Positions 53,684 through 63,931 of a stretch of 64,000 bases of DNA are shown piece after piece. Position 1 is the stretch's first letter. Every line of letters starts with the position of its first letter. Source of the DNA: Schlegelella_A sp038318385 (GTDB lineage Bacteria; Pseudomonadota; Gammaproteobacteria; Burkholderiales; Burkholderiaceae_C); the NCBI GenBank assembly GCA_038318385.1, contig JBBQCD010000009.1, forward strand, positions 1-64,000. The letters run 5' to 3'. The translations under genes and the position numbers were made by a program. The notes beneath the pieces were generated by a model, which was not told where the DNA came from, ran no database searches, and was given only the letters and a program-made list of their open reading frames with translations.

Positions 53684-54265
53684 CTAAGTCTCGATGCGCG
53701 GAGGCCGCGGGTGCAACCGCGCCATCGCATAGCTGTCGACGTAGCGACCGTCGCGCAGGGCATAGCCCCGCATCGTGCCTTCGATCTCGAAGCCGAACTT
53801 GCGGTACAGGCGCAGGGCGACCTCGTTGTCGGTATAGACATTGAGCTCGAGCCTGAGCACGCCGACCCAGTTGTCGGCGTAGTCGCAGATCGCTGCCATC
53901 AGCGCCGTTCCGACCCCGAGGCCCTGCGCCCGGGGGGCCACGGAGATGCCGATCATCATCACGTGACGACGCCGCTGCGCGGGACCTGCCCGATGCAGCC
54001 CGGAACTGCCGACGACCTCTCCGGCGATCTCGGCCGCGAGCGGCAGATCGACGCTGCCGGGGGCGCACATCTCGATGAGCCGGGCGTGCCAGGTCGGCGC
54101 GTCGGTGAACGGCATCTGCATCAGCCCGCTGTACACCGCCGGATGGCTCATCATCGCGGCGTAGGCAGCAGCGTCGTTCGGCGAAGCCCGGCGCACGGTG
54201 ATCGGCGCGGCGGCGACTCTCGCCGCCGCCGGATCCGGCCGCGATCGCCGCTTGGACTCAGGCAC
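53684..54265 (-). CDS. GNAT family N-acetyltransferase
   Basis: The 193-aa protein has a GNAT fold with motif A GISVAPRAQGLGVGTALMAAICDYAD, then LELNVYTDNEVALRLYRKFGFEIEGTMRGY, matching the YhhY/SpeG-like acetyltransferases. The start is set at GTG 54265, overlapping the end of alaS by eight bases. A shorter start at a GTG just before VRRASPND is also possible. The substrate is unknown. Confidence 0.82.
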   Translation of the reverse strand: MPESKRRSRPDPAAARVAAAPITVRRASPNDAAAYAAMMSHPAVYSGLMQMPFTDAPTWHARLIEMCAPGSVDLPLAAEIAGEVVGSSGLHRAGPAQRRRHVMMIGISVAPRAQGLGVGTALMAAICDYADNWVGVLRLELNVYTDNEVALRLYRKFGFEIEGTMRGYALRDGRYVDSYAMARLHPRPPRIET

Positions 54266-56933
54266 GTTCGGAGACCCATGGCGCGACCGACGCCAGCGCG
54301 GCGTCGAGCATCCCCGGCTCGGTGCCACCCGCCATCGCCAGGTCGGCCTTGCCGCCACCCTTGCCGCCGACCTGCCCGGCGACATGGTTCACCAGCTCGC
54401 CGGCCTTGATCCGCGCGGTGCTGTCGGCGGTGACACCGGCGGCCAACTGCACGCGCCCGCCATCGACCACGGCCAGCACGATCACCGCCGTCTTCAGCTT
54501 GTCCTTCAACTTGTCGAGCGTGTCGCGCAAGGTCTTCGCATCGGCGCCGTCGAGACGCGCCGCGAGGACCTTCAGGCCCTTGACGTCGACTGCGCGGGCG
54601 ACGAGGTCGTCGCCTTGGGAGGACGCGAGCCTGCCCTTCAGCGCGGCGAGCTCGCGCTCGAGGCCGCGGACCTGCTCGAGCACCTGCCCGACCCGTGCCG
54701 GCACCTCGGCCGGCGCGGCCTTCAGCGCGCCGGCCAGGCGCTGGACGGTATCCTCGAGCCCCTGCAGGTAAGCCAGGGCGTTGTCGCCCGTCACGGCCTC
54801 GACGCGGCGGATGCCGGCCGCAACCCCGCTCTCGGCGACGATCTTGAAGAGACCGATGTCGCCGGTGCGCTGCACGTGAGTGCCGCCGCAGAGCTCGCGG
54901 CTCGAGCCGATGTCGAGGACCCGAACCTCGTCGCCATACTTCTCGCCGAACAGCATCATCGCGCCGAGCTTCTGCGCTTCCTCGATAGGCATCGTGCGCG
55001 CCCCGGTCGCGTGGTTCTCGAGGATTTCGGCATTGACCTTCGCCTCGACCTCGCGGATCTCGGCGTCCGTCAGCGGCGCGTTGTGGGCGAAGTCGAAGCG
55101 CGTGCGCTCGGCGTTGACCAGCGAGCCCTTCTGCTGCACGTGCTCGCCGAGAACCTCGCGCAACGCCTTGTGCATCAGGTGGGTCGCGCTGTGATTGCGC
55201 ACGGTGCGGGCGCGCTTCTCGGCGTCGACCCTCGCCCCCAGCGTGTCGCCGAGTCGGAGCGAGCCCTCGACGACGCGGCCATGGTGGCCGAAGACGGTGG
55301 CCTGGATCTTCAGCGTGTCGTCGACGAGGAAGCGCGCGAGCGCGTTGCGCAGCTCGCCGGTGTCACCGACCTGTCCGCCGCTTTCGGCATAGAACGGCGT
55401 GTGGTCGAGGACGACCACCGCGGCATCGCCGGAACGCGCCTCGGCGACCGCGGTGCCGTCGACGTAGATGGCGGTGACGCGGGCGCTTTCGTGCGCCAGC
55501 CCCTCGTAGCCATGGAAGGTCGTCGCCGCGCCGCTGTACTCCAGGCCCTGGGCGACCTTGAACTTGCCGGCATCGCGCGCGCGCCGGCGCTGCTCGTCGA
55601 GGAGCGCCTCGAAGCGGGCCTGGTCGACGGCGACGCCGCGCTCGCGGCAGACGTCGGCAGTCAGGTCGACCGGAAAACCGAAGGTGTCGTGCAGCTTGAA
55701 GGCGACGTCACCCGACAGGGTGGCGCGCGCGACGCCCGGAATGCCGGGTGCCGGCAGCGACCCTGCCAGTCCGGTCAACTTGTGCAGCTCGCTCTCGAGG
55801 ATCTCCATGCCGTTGGCGATGGTCCGGAAGAACGCCTCCTCCTCCTGCCGCAGCACGTCGGTCGCGCGCTTCTGGTTCTCGCGCAGTTCCGGGTAGGCCT
55901 CGCCCATCTCCGCAACGAGCGGCGCGACCATGGCGTGGAAGAAGGGCTTGCGCGCGCCCAGCTTGTAGCCGTGGCGGATGGCGCGCCGGGTGATGCGCCG
56001 CAGGACGTATCCCCGGCCTTCGTTGCCGGGGATGACGCCGTCGACGACGGTGAAGGCACAGGCACGGATGTGGTCGGCGATGACCTTGAGCGACGGGCTG
56101 TCCGGATCGAAGTCGCCCGCGCCCGCCCCATCGACCGCCTTCTTGGCCGCCGCGAGCAGGGCCACGAACAGGTCGATCTCGTAGTTCGAGTGAACGTGCT
56201 GGAGGACCGCGGTGAGGCGCTCCAGGCCCATGCCGGTGTCCACGCTCGGCTTCGGCAGCCGGTGCATCACGCCCGCCTCGTCGCGGTTGAACTGCATGAA
56301 GACGTTGTTCCAGATCTCGATGTAGCGGTCGCCGTCCTCCTCGGGCGAGCCCGGCGGGCCGCCGGGGATGCCCTCGCCGTGGTCGTAGAAGATCTCGGAG
56401 CACGGGCCACAGGGCCCGGTGTCGCCCATCATCCAGAAGTTGTCGGTGGCGTAGCGCGCCCCCTTGTTGTCGCCGATGCGCACGATGCGTTCGGCCGGCA
56501 GCCCGATGTCGTCCTTCCAGATGGCGTAGGCCTCGTCGTCCTCGGCGTAGACCGTCGCCCAGAGCTTGTCCTTCGGCAGCTTGTAGACCTCGGTCAGCAG
56601 CTCCCACGCAAAGCGCAGCGCGTCCTTCTTGAAATAGTCGCCGAAACTGAAGTTGCCGAGCATCTCGAAAAAGGTGTGATGGCGCGCGGTGTAGCCGACG
56701 TTCTCGAGGTCGTTGTGCTTGCCGCCGGCGCGGATGCACTTCTGCGAAGTGGTGGCGCGGACGTACGGGCGCTTGTCGTAGCCGAGGAAGACGTCCTTGA
56801 ACTGGTTCATCCCGGCGTTCGTGAACAGCAACGTCGGGTCGTCGCCGGGAACCACCGGACTCGACGCGACGACGGTGTGGCCCTTCGATTCGAAGAACTT
56901 CAGGAACGTGGAACGGATCTCGGAGGCTTTCAT
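54258..56933 (-). CDS. alaS: Alanyl-tRNA synthetase
   Basis: AlaS charges tRNA-Ala and clears mischarged serine and glycine. The 891-aa sequence has the class II catalytic core (KASEIRSTFLKFFESKGH, FTNAGMNQFKDVFLG, MMGDTGPCGPCSEIFYD). The editing domain has NHSATHLMHKALREVLG and CGGTHVQRTGDIG, and the C-Ala domain ends in KADLAMAGGTEPG. Length and start are normal. It is divergent from the aldehyde dehydrogenase gene with about 110 nt between. Confidence 0.96.
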   Translation of the reverse strand: MKASEIRSTFLKFFESKGHTVVASSPVVPGDDPTLLFTNAGMNQFKDVFLGYDKRPYVRATTSQKCIRAGGKHNDLENVGYTARHHTFFEMLGNFSFGDYFKKDALRFAWELLTEVYKLPKDKLWATVYAEDDEAYAIWKDDIGLPAERIVRIGDNKGARYATDNFWMMGDTGPCGPCSEIFYDHGEGIPGGPPGSPEEDGDRYIEIWNNVFMQFNRDEAGVMHRLPKPSVDTGMGLERLTAVLQHVHSNYEIDLFVALLAAAKKAVDGAGAGDFDPDSPSLKVIADHIRACAFTVVDGVIPGNEGRGYVLRRITRRAIRHGYKLGARKPFFHAMVAPLVAEMGEAYPELRENQKRATDVLRQEEEAFFRTIANGMEILESELHKLTGLAGSLPAPGIPGVARATLSGDVAFKLHDTFGFPVDLTADVCRERGVAVDQARFEALLDEQRRRARDAGKFKVAQGLEYSGAATTFHGYEGLAHESARVTAIYVDGTAVAEARSGDAAVVVLDHTPFYAESGGQVGDTGELRNALARFLVDDTLKIQATVFGHHGRVVEGSLRLGDTLGARVDAEKRARTVRNHSATHLMHKALREVLGEHVQQKGSLVNAERTRFDFAHNAPLTDAEIREVEAKVNAEILENHATGARTMPIEEAQKLGAMMLFGEKYGDEVRVLDIGSSRELCGGTHVQRTGDIGLFKIVAESGVAAGIRRVEAVTGDNALAYLQGLEDTVQRLAGALKAAPAEVPARVGQVLEQVRGLERELAALKGRLASSQGDDLVARAVDVKGLKVLAARLDGADAKTLRDTLDKLKDKLKTAVIVLAVVDGGRVQLAAGVTADSTARIKAGELVNHVAGQVGGKGGGKADLAMAGGTEPGMLDAALASVAPWVSERA

Positions 56934-57044
56934 CGACGGACTCGGGTCAGGAGGGGCATGAGCGCCCCGGACAGCGCGCCGGACCCCTCGACCCGCAGGC
57001 TATCGCGAGCGGGGTAGAGTGTGCGGCTGAACGGAGATTTTCCC

Positions 57045-58523
57045 ATGGACATGAAAGCTTCACCCCTAGCCGCATTGAACGATGCCGGCCTCCTCAAGAC
57101 CGATGCCCTGATCGACGGCACCTGGGTCGGTTCGAAGGCGCGCTTCGCGGTCGTCGATCCGGCCACCGGCGCCTCGCTCGCCGAAGTCGCCAACCTCGGC
57201 GCGACCGAGGCGAAGGCCGCCGTCGCTGCGGCCGCCAAGGCCTGGCCCGCATGGCGCGCCAAGACCGCGCTGGAGCGCGGCGCGATCCTGATGAAATGGT
57301 TCCAGCTGCTGCACCAGCACGCCGACGACCTGGCCCGCATCATGACCGCCGAGCAGGGCAAACCGCTGGCCGAGGCGCGCGGCGAGGTCACCTACGGGGC
57401 GAGCTTCATCTCCTGGTTCGCCGAGGAGTCGCGCCGCGTCTACGGCGAGACCATCCCGACCACCGACGCCGGCAAGCGCTACCTGGTGCTCAAGCAACCC
57501 GTCGGCGTCTGCGCCGCGATCACGCCGTGGAATTTCCCGATCGCCATGATCACCCGCAAGGTCGCGCCGGCGCTGGCGGCCGGCTGCCCGGTCGTCATCA
57601 AGCCGGCGGAGCAGACGCCGCTGTCGGCGCTGGCCGTGGCCGAACTGGCGCAGCGCGCCGGCATGCCGCCCGGGGTGCTCAACGTGCTGACCGCCGACAG
57701 CGCGAACTCGATCGCCATCGGCGAGGTGCTCTGCGCCAGCGACACGGTGCGGCACCTGTCGTTCACCGGCTCGACCGAAGTCGGCCGGATCCTGATGCGC
57801 CAGTGCGCGCCGACCATCAAGAAGCTCTCGCTCGAACTCGGCGGCAATGCCCCCTTCATCGTCTTCGACGACGCCGACATCGACAGCGCGGTCGAGGGCG
57901 CGATGATCAGCAAGTACCGCAACGCCGGGCAGACCTGCGTCTGCGCGAACCGGCTCTACGTCCAGGACGGCGTCTACGACGCCTTCGTCGCCAAGCTGGC
58001 CGCCAAGGCCAAGGGCATCAAGGTCGGCAACGGCTTCGAGACTGGCATCACCCAGGGGCCGCTGATCGACGCGCCGGCGCTGGCCAAGGTCGAGGAGCAC
58101 GTCGCCGACGCGCTCGCCAAGGGCGCGAAGGTGCTGACCGGCGGGCGCCGTATCGGCAGCCAGTTCTACGAGCCGACCGTGCTGGCCGAGGCGACGAGCG
58201 AGATGCTGTGCGCGCGCGAGGAGACCTTCGGCCCGGTCGCCCCGGTCTTCCGCTTCAAGACCGAGGCCGAGGCCATCGAGATGGCCAACGCCACCGAGTT
58301 CGGTCTGGCGAGCTACTTCTACAGCCGGGACATCGGCCGGATCTTCCGTGTCGGCGAGGCGCTCGAGTACGGCATGGTCGGCGTCAACACCGGCCTGATC
58401 TCGACCTCGGAGGTGCCGTTCGGCGGGGTCAAGCAGTCTGGTCTGGGCCGCGAAGGCTCGCACCACGGCATCGACGACTACCTCGAGACCAAGTACCTCT
58501 GTCTCGGCGACATCCTGAAGTGA
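57045..58523 (+). CDS. gabD: NAD(P)-dependent succinate-semialdehyde dehydrogenase
   Basis: The 492-aa protein is an aldehyde dehydrogenase of the GabD subgroup, oxidising succinate semialdehyde to succinate in 4-aminobutyrate use. Evidence: PVGVCAAITPWNFPIAMITRK (cofactor site), Glu264 in LELGGNAPF, the catalytic Cys298 in NAGQTCVCANR, and the ending SEVPFGGVKQSGLGREGSHHG. This ending is the substrate-pocket loop typical of GabD. ATG 57045 has GGAG upstream; the next ATG at 57051 is possible. It is a single gene with no gabT beside it. Confidence 0.92.
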   Translation: MDMKASPLAALNDAGLLKTDALIDGTWVGSKARFAVVDPATGASLAEVANLGATEAKAAVAAAAKAWPAWRAKTALERGAILMKWFQLLHQHADDLARIMTAEQGKPLAEARGEVTYGASFISWFAEESRRVYGETIPTTDAGKRYLVLKQPVGVCAAITPWNFPIAMITRKVAPALAAGCPVVIKPAEQTPLSALAVAELAQRAGMPPGVLNVLTADSANSIAIGEVLCASDTVRHLSFTGSTEVGRILMRQCAPTIKKLSLELGGNAPFIVFDDADIDSAVEGAMISKYRNAGQTCVCANRLYVQDGVYDAFVAKLAAKAKGIKVGNGFETGITQGPLIDAPALAKVEEHVADALAKGAKVLTGGRRIGSQFYEPTVLAEATSEMLCAREETFGPVAPVFRFKTEAEAIEMANATEFGLASYFYSRDIGRIFRVGEALEYGMVGVNTGLISTSEVPFGGVKQSGLGREGSHHGIDDYLETKYLCLGDILK

Positions 58524-58565
58524 CGCGGGCGCCGCGCTGAGCGGCGCCAGGCCTGTCAGCCAGCC

Positions 58566-59489
58566 CTAGTCGTCGTTGGCGGCGTCGAGCGGCCGGGCCC
58601 CGCTCTCCTGGAAGTTCGCCATGCCGATACGACCTTGCGCAGGCTCGTCGAGCGCCATGCCGATCGCCTTGCGCAGCAGCCCGTCGGGGTCGCTGCCTTC
58701 TTCCGGATAGAGCGCGACCCCAACCGCCACCGCGATGGCGACGCCGATGCCGCCGACGCTGAAGGGCTCCATCAGGACCTGGGCGAGCTTGCGGGCGACG
58801 CGCTCGGCATCGGCCGGCACCAGCATCGAGCCGAGCAGCACCGCGAACGACTCCTCGTCGAGCGCGGCGACGATGTCGCTGGCGCGGACGGCCGCACGCA
58901 GCCGCACCGCGATCTTGCGGCGCAGCGCGTCGGCGGCATCGGTTCCGAGCCGCGATTGGGTCGTCGTGAAACCCTCGATCCGCAGCGCCAGCACCGCCAT
59001 CGGCGCCGGCTCGCGCTCGCGCAACGCCAGCAGCTGGCTCAGGTGCTCGATCAGTTGCAGGCGATGCGGCAGGCCGGTCGCGAGGTCGGTCGAATAAGCC
59101 TTGCGCGAGGCCCGCTCGACGCGCTTGCGCTCGATCGCCGCGCGAACGCGGCGGCCGAGCACCGCGCCTTCGAGGTCGGCCGGCGACAGCACGTCCTCGG
59201 CGCCGCGCGCCAGCCACTGCAGGACGGCCGGCGGCGACTCGTCCGCATCGACGACGACGACCGCAGACGCCGCCCAGTCGGCCGGCGCGAAGGCCGTGTC
59301 GGGCGCATCCACGGCGGCCGCTGCCACCAGGATCGCCTCGACCGGATCCGCGGGTGCGGGCTCGGTGTCATGGAGCACGAACGGCCCGAACGGCGATTCA
59401 GCGAAGTGCGCCCCGAGCAGGGCCGGAGCGACGCCGACGAGACGGATCCGCAGCAGCGCGCTCACCGGCACGTGATTCGGGCAGTGCAC
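58566..59489 (-). CDS. Degenerate GGDEF-domain protein with receiver-like N terminus
   Basis: The 307-aa protein has a receiver-like region (VVVVDADESPPAVLQWLARGAEDVLSP, about 75-105) and a GGDEF-type domain from about 128 (DLATGLPHRLQLIEHLSQLLAL). The signature GG(D/E)EF is replaced by LDEESF and the catalytic Gly pair is absent, so it should not make c-di-GMP. It may bind GTP or a partner. The start is a GTG at 59489; GTG 59465 is an alternative. It lies 117 nt downstream of the RND operon on the same strand. Confidence 0.8.
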   Translation of the reverse strand: MHCPNHVPVSALLRIRLVGVAPALLGAHFAESPFGPFVLHDTEPAPADPVEAILVAAAAVDAPDTAFAPADWAASAVVVVDADESPPAVLQWLARGAEDVLSPADLEGAVLGRRVRAAIERKRVERASRKAYSTDLATGLPHRLQLIEHLSQLLALREREPAPMAVLALRIEGFTTTQSRLGTDAADALRRKIAVRLRAAVRASDIVAALDEESFAVLLGSMLVPADAERVARKLAQVLMEPFSVGGIGVAIAVAVGVALYPEEGSDPDGLLRKAIGMALDEPAQGRIGMANFQESGARPLDAANDD

Positions 59490-59606
59490 CCGAAAGCGAG
59501 ACGAACGGACGGTGCGGACAGGCGTGGAAGCATCCGGCCATCATAGGCGCCGCGCCACCGCCCCCTGCCCCGGGTCATCGCCATGGCGACGAGGCCTCGC
59601 AAGCGA

Positions 59607-62600
59607 TCAGCGAGGCTCTGCCGGAGTGACCGCCGCCGGATCCGAGGGCGCCGGATGGGCTCGGTGCCGGAACAGCCGCTGGAAGCGCTGCACGCCATCG
59701 TCCACGAAGGTGAAGACGACAGGAATGACCAGCAGGCTGAGGAAGGTGGAGGTGATCAGCCCGCCGATGACGACGATGGCCATCGGCGCCCGAAAGCTCG
59801 GATCGTTGCCGATGCCGAGCGCGATCGGCATCATCCCCGCGCCCATCGCGATCGTCGTCATGACGATCGGCCGGGCGCGCTTGTGGCAGGCGTCGAGCAG
59901 CGCCTCCATGCGCGTCATGCCGCGGTCGCGCCGCGCCATGATCGCGTACTCCACCAGCAGGATCGAGTTCTTCGTGGCGATGCCCATCAGCATGATCAGC
60001 CCGATCATCGACGGCATCGACAGGGCCGTTCCGGTCAGGAAGAGCGCAAGGAACGCACCTGGGATCGACAGCACGAGCGCGACGAGGATCGTCACCGGCT
60101 GGACGAAATCCTTGAACAGCAGCACCAGGACGATGTAGATACAGGCCACGCCCGTCAGCATCGCCAGGCCGAAGCTCGCGAACAGCTCGCCCATCGCCTC
60201 GGCGTCGCCGACGGTCGTCTGCGCCACCCCAGGCGGCAGGTTGCGCAGGCTCGGCAGGGCCAGCGCCCGCTTCTCGACCTCGCCGAGCGGCTGCTGGTTC
60301 AGCTCGATCTCGAAGTTGATGTTGCGCAGACGGTCGTAGCGATCGATCTGCGCCGGTCCGCTGGCGATCTGCAGGGTGGCGACGTTGCCGAGCATCACCG
60401 GCCCGTGGGCACCGGGCACCGACAGCCGCGACAGCAAGTCGAGGTCGGTGCGGGCCGAGGGCGCGAGCTTGACGACGACTGGCACCTGGCGGCGCGACAG
60501 GTTGAGTTTCGCCAGGCCCTGGTCGTAGTCGCCCGAGGTCGCGATTCGCAAGGTGTCGGCGATCGCAGCCGTCGTCACGCCGAGGTCCGCGGCGCGGGCG
60601 AAGTCGGGGCGGATGACGAGTTCCGGGCGGATCAGGCTGGACGTCGAGACGACGTTGCCGATCCCGGGAATCGTCCGCAGGTCGCGCTCGACGCGGCGCG
60701 CATGTTCGGCCAGCACCCGGCCGTCCTCGCCGGCCAGCACCAGGACGTACTTCTCGCTCGAGCCGCCGAAGCCGACCTTGACGCGCGCTCCCGGCAGCGC
60801 CGTCAGCGCCTCGCGCAACTCGCCCTCCACGGTCTGCTTGCGCACCCCGTGGCGCTCGCCGCGCGGCGTCATGTTGATGGTCAGGGTCGCCTTGCGGACC
60901 TCGGGCGAGCCACCCGGCGCGAACGGATCGGCACCGGTGTTGCCGCCACCGACCGCGGTGTAGACCAGCTTGACGTTCGGGTTCTTCTGGACGATGCGGC
61001 GCGCCGCCTCGGCCGTGGCCAGCGTGTCCTCGAAGGTCGCACCCGGCGGCAGCGAGATCGCCACCTGGGTCTGCGACAGGTCGTCCGGCGGAATGAAGCC
61101 GGTCGGCAACAGCGGCACCAGCGCGAGCGCGCCGACGAAGAACAGCGTGGCGCCGATCGTCGTCAGGATCCGGTGGCGCAGGCAGGCCTCGACCCAGCGC
61201 ATGTAGACGCCGAGCCAGCGCCCCTCGCGATGCTCGCCCTTGGGAGGCTTGAGAACGTACGCCGACATCATCGGCGTCAGCAGGCGCGCCACGACCAGCG
61301 AGATGAAGACGGCGATCGCCGCGGTCCAGCCGAACTGCACGAAGAACTTGCCCGGCACGCCGCTCATGAACGCGGTCGGCAGGAACACGGCGATCAGGGT
61401 GAAGGTGGTCGCAATCACCGCCAGGCCGATCTCGTCGGCCGCTTCCATCGCCGCCTGGAACGGCGTCTTGCCCATGCGCAGATGCCGCATGATGTTCTCG
61501 ATCTCGACGATGGCGTCGTCGACCAGGATCCCGACCACCAGCGACAGCGCCAGCAGCGTCACCGCGTTGAGCGTGAAGCCGAGCAGCGACATCAGCCAGA
61601 AGGCCGGGATCACCGACAGGGGCAGCGCCGTGGTCGCGACCAGCGTCGCGCGCCAATCGCGCAGGAACAGGAACACCACCAGCACCGCCAGCGCCGCGCC
61701 CTCGAACAGCAGCGCCATCGAGCCGTCGTAGTTCTCCTGCACCGGGTCGACGAAGTTGAACGCCTCGACCACGCTGATCTCGGGATGGGCGGCCTTCAGC
61801 ACCTCGAGCTGATGGCGCACGCCGGCCGCGACCTCGGTCTCGCCGGCGCCCTTGGTGCGCACGATCTCGAAGCCGACCACCGGCTTGCCGTTCAGGAGCG
61901 CCGTCGAGCGCCGTTCGGCGACGCCGTCCGTCACCTTGGCGACCTCGTCCAGGCGCAGCCGGCGCCCGTCGCCCAGGGCGATCTCGAGCCGCGCCAGTTC
62001 GGCCGCCGACTGCACCGTGCCGATGGTGCGCACCGACTGCTCGGCACCGCCGAGGTCCGTGCGGCCCCCCGAGCCTTCGCGCTGGGTCTGCAGCAACTGG
62101 CGCGAGATCTCTGCGGCGGTCGCGTTCAGCGCCTGCAGCCGCGCCGGGTCGAGCTCGACCTTGACCTCGCGGGAGACGCCGCCGACCCGCGTCACCGCGC
62201 CGACGCCGCGCACCGACAGCAGGCTGCGGGTGACGACGTCGTCGACGAACCACGACAGCGCCTCGTCGTCCATCCGGCTGGAGGCGACCGTGTAGGTGAG
62301 GATCGGCGAGCCCGCGAGATCGACCTTCGAGATGATCGGGTCGCGCAGGTCGGACGGCAAGTCCGAGCGGATCCGGGCGACCGCGTCGCGGACGTCGTCG
62401 AGCGCCTCCTGCGTCGGCTTCTCGAGGCGGAATTCGACCGTCGTGATCGAGCTGCCGTCCTGAACCGTGGTGTAGATGTGCTTGACGCCCTGCAGCGTCG
62501 CGATCGAGTTCTCGATCTTGCGGGCGACGTCGGTCTCGAGCTGTGCCGGCGAGGCGCCCGGCAGCGCGGCGGTGACGGTGACCGTCGGCAGGTCGATGTC

Positions 62601-62720
62601 GGGAAAGTTCTGGATCTTCATCGCCCGGAAGCTCATCAGGCCGACGATCGTCAGCATGATGAACAGCAGCACCCCGGGGATGGGGTTGCGGATCGACCAG
62701 GAGGAAACGTTGACGGCCAT
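59607..62720 (-). CDS. RND efflux transporter (AcrB/MdtB-like)
   Basis: The 1037-aa inner-membrane proton antiporter has N-terminal SIRNPIPGVLLFIMLTIVGLM and the TM4 acidic pair in LLALSLVVGILVDDAIVEIEN. It also has the multidrug-type repeat FIPPDDLSQTQVAISLPPG and TM11 GLIMLMGIATKNSILLVEYAI. The start is ATG 62720, 8 nt after the adaptor stop. It is the second RND pump in the window and forms a complete tripartite operon with the adaptor and an outer-membrane factor. Confidence 0.94.
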   Translation of the reverse strand: MAVNVSSWSIRNPIPGVLLFIMLTIVGLMSFRAMKIQNFPDIDLPTVTVTAALPGASPAQLETDVARKIENSIATLQGVKHIYTTVQDGSSITTVEFRLEKPTQEALDDVRDAVARIRSDLPSDLRDPIISKVDLAGSPILTYTVASSRMDDEALSWFVDDVVTRSLLSVRGVGAVTRVGGVSREVKVELDPARLQALNATAAEISRQLLQTQREGSGGRTDLGGAEQSVRTIGTVQSAAELARLEIALGDGRRLRLDEVAKVTDGVAERRSTALLNGKPVVGFEIVRTKGAGETEVAAGVRHQLEVLKAAHPEISVVEAFNFVDPVQENYDGSMALLFEGAALAVLVVFLFLRDWRATLVATTALPLSVIPAFWLMSLLGFTLNAVTLLALSLVVGILVDDAIVEIENIMRHLRMGKTPFQAAMEAADEIGLAVIATTFTLIAVFLPTAFMSGVPGKFFVQFGWTAAIAVFISLVVARLLTPMMSAYVLKPPKGEHREGRWLGVYMRWVEACLRHRILTTIGATLFFVGALALVPLLPTGFIPPDDLSQTQVAISLPPGATFEDTLATAEAARRIVQKNPNVKLVYTAVGGGNTGADPFAPGGSPEVRKATLTINMTPRGERHGVRKQTVEGELREALTALPGARVKVGFGGSSEKYVLVLAGEDGRVLAEHARRVERDLRTIPGIGNVVSTSSLIRPELVIRPDFARAADLGVTTAAIADTLRIATSGDYDQGLAKLNLSRRQVPVVVKLAPSARTDLDLLSRLSVPGAHGPVMLGNVATLQIASGPAQIDRYDRLRNINFEIELNQQPLGEVEKRALALPSLRNLPPGVAQTTVGDAEAMGELFASFGLAMLTGVACIYIVLVLLFKDFVQPVTILVALVLSIPGAFLALFLTGTALSMPSMIGLIMLMGIATKNSILLVEYAIMARRDRGMTRMEALLDACHKRARPIVMTTIAMGAGMMPIALGIGNDPSFRAPMAIVVIGGLITSTFLSLLVIPVVFTFVDDGVQRFQRLFRHRAHPAPSDPAAVTPAEPR

Positions 62721-62728
62721 GCCGGTTC

Positions 62729-63931
62729 CTAGGGCCGGCTGGCCGCGGTTGTCGGCCGCGCCGTCGCGATGGCCGGCGCGACGGCAGGCGCGGAAGCCGC
62801 GCCGGCGCCAGGCGGCGGCTCGACGATGCGCACGGTGTCGCCGTCGGCGAGGAAGCCACCACCGGCGAGGACCACGCGCGCATCCGCGTCGAGCCCACCC
62901 TTGATCTCGACCCGATCGCCGACGCGACGCCCGATGGCGACCTTGGTCTCGATCACCTTCTGCTCGGGGCCGATGCGAAACACGTAGCTGAAGCCGTCGC
63001 GCAACAGCACGGCGCTCTGCGGCAGGGTCAGCCCGGTCGAGGAGCCGACCTCGAACATGCCGGTCGCGAACATGCCGGCACGCGCCGGCCCGGGTTGCGG
63101 CAGGTCGACATAGACGATGCCGTTGCGGGTCTGCGGATCGACGGTCGGCGCCACCACCCGGACCTTGCCCGACACCGCATTGCCGTCGGCCAGCGTGAGC
63201 GTCGCGCCCATGCCCGCCTTCAGACGCCCGAGGTCGGCCGAAGGGACCTGCGCGCGCCATTCCAGGCGACCCTGGCGGATCATGCGAAAGAGCTCCTGGC
63301 CGGCCGGCAGCACCGCCCCAACGGTGGCGCTGCGCGCCGAGATCACGCCGTTGTCGGGCGCCAGCACCGCCGTCTGGGCGACGCGCAACTGGCGCGCGCG
63401 CAGCGCTGCGCGCTGGGCGTCGAGGCGCGCGCGCGCGGTGCGCTCGGCGGTGACGTACTGATTGATCGTCGCCTCGCTGAGCGCGCCGGTGGAATTCAGG
63501 CTCTTGGCGCGCTCGGCGTTCGCGGACGCCTCGGCCAGCGTCGCCTCGGCCTCGACGACGGCGGCGCGCGCCTGGGAGAGGTCGACTTCCATCGACTCCG
63601 GAGCGAACGTCGCCAGGGTCTGGCCGCGTCGGACGACGTCACCCACGTTGACGCGCACCGACGCCAGCCGCAGGCCGTTGGCTTCGGTGCCGATGCTCGC
63701 CTCCTGCCAGGCGGCGATGTTGCCGTTGGCATCGACGCGCTGCGGCAGCGTCGCCTGTGTCGGTCGCGTGACGACGACGCTGAGCGCGGGCGCCGCGGGC
63801 GCGCCCTTCTTGTCGTCGGCGGCGCCGGCGGCGAACGCTGCAGCGACCGCCAGGGTGACGACGAGCGCAGCGGCAGCGCCGAGCGCGATGGCGACGCGGG
63901 AGGAGGAGGTCTTCATGGCAGCGAAGGTCAT
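62729..63931 (-). CDS. RND efflux periplasmic adaptor
   Basis: The 400-aa membrane fusion protein has an N-terminal signal/anchor (VAIALGAAAALVVTLAVAAAF). A lipoyl half-domain (DANGNIAAWQEASIGTEANG, VGDVVRRGQTLATF), an Ala-rich alpha hairpin and beta-barrel regions follow, with an Ala/Pro-rich tail. The ATG at 63931 overlaps the stop of the outer-membrane factor gene by four bases (ATGA); ATG 63916 is a possible inner start. Confidence 0.92.
   Translation of the reverse strand: MTFAAMKTSSSRVAIALGAAAALVVTLAVAAAFAAGAADDKKGAPAAPALSVVVTRPTQATLPQRVDANGNIAAWQEASIGTEANGLRLASVRVNVGDVVRRGQTLATFAPESMEVDLSQARAAVVEAEATLAEASANAERAKSLNSTGALSEATINQYVTAERTARARLDAQRAALRARQLRVAQTAVLAPDNGVISARSATVGAVLPAGQELFRMIRQGRLEWRAQVPSADLGRLKAGMGATLTLADGNAVSGKVRVVAPTVDPQTRNGIVYVDLPQPGPARAGMFATGMFEVGSSTGLTLPQSAVLLRDGFSYVFRIGPEQKVIETKVAIGRRVGDRVEIKGGLDADARVVLAGGGFLADGDTVRIVEPPPGAGAASAPAVAPAIATARPTTAASRP

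Noticed and set aside
53640..53690. Hairpin CCCCCAGGGGG between egtD and the GNAT gene as terminator
   Set aside because: Stem has almost no loop and no T-run follows on either strand.
59583..62732. A 1049-codon plus-strand frame opposite the second RND pump
   Set aside because: Shadow of the RND gene; low-complexity Arg/Gln/Asp composition and no start signal.
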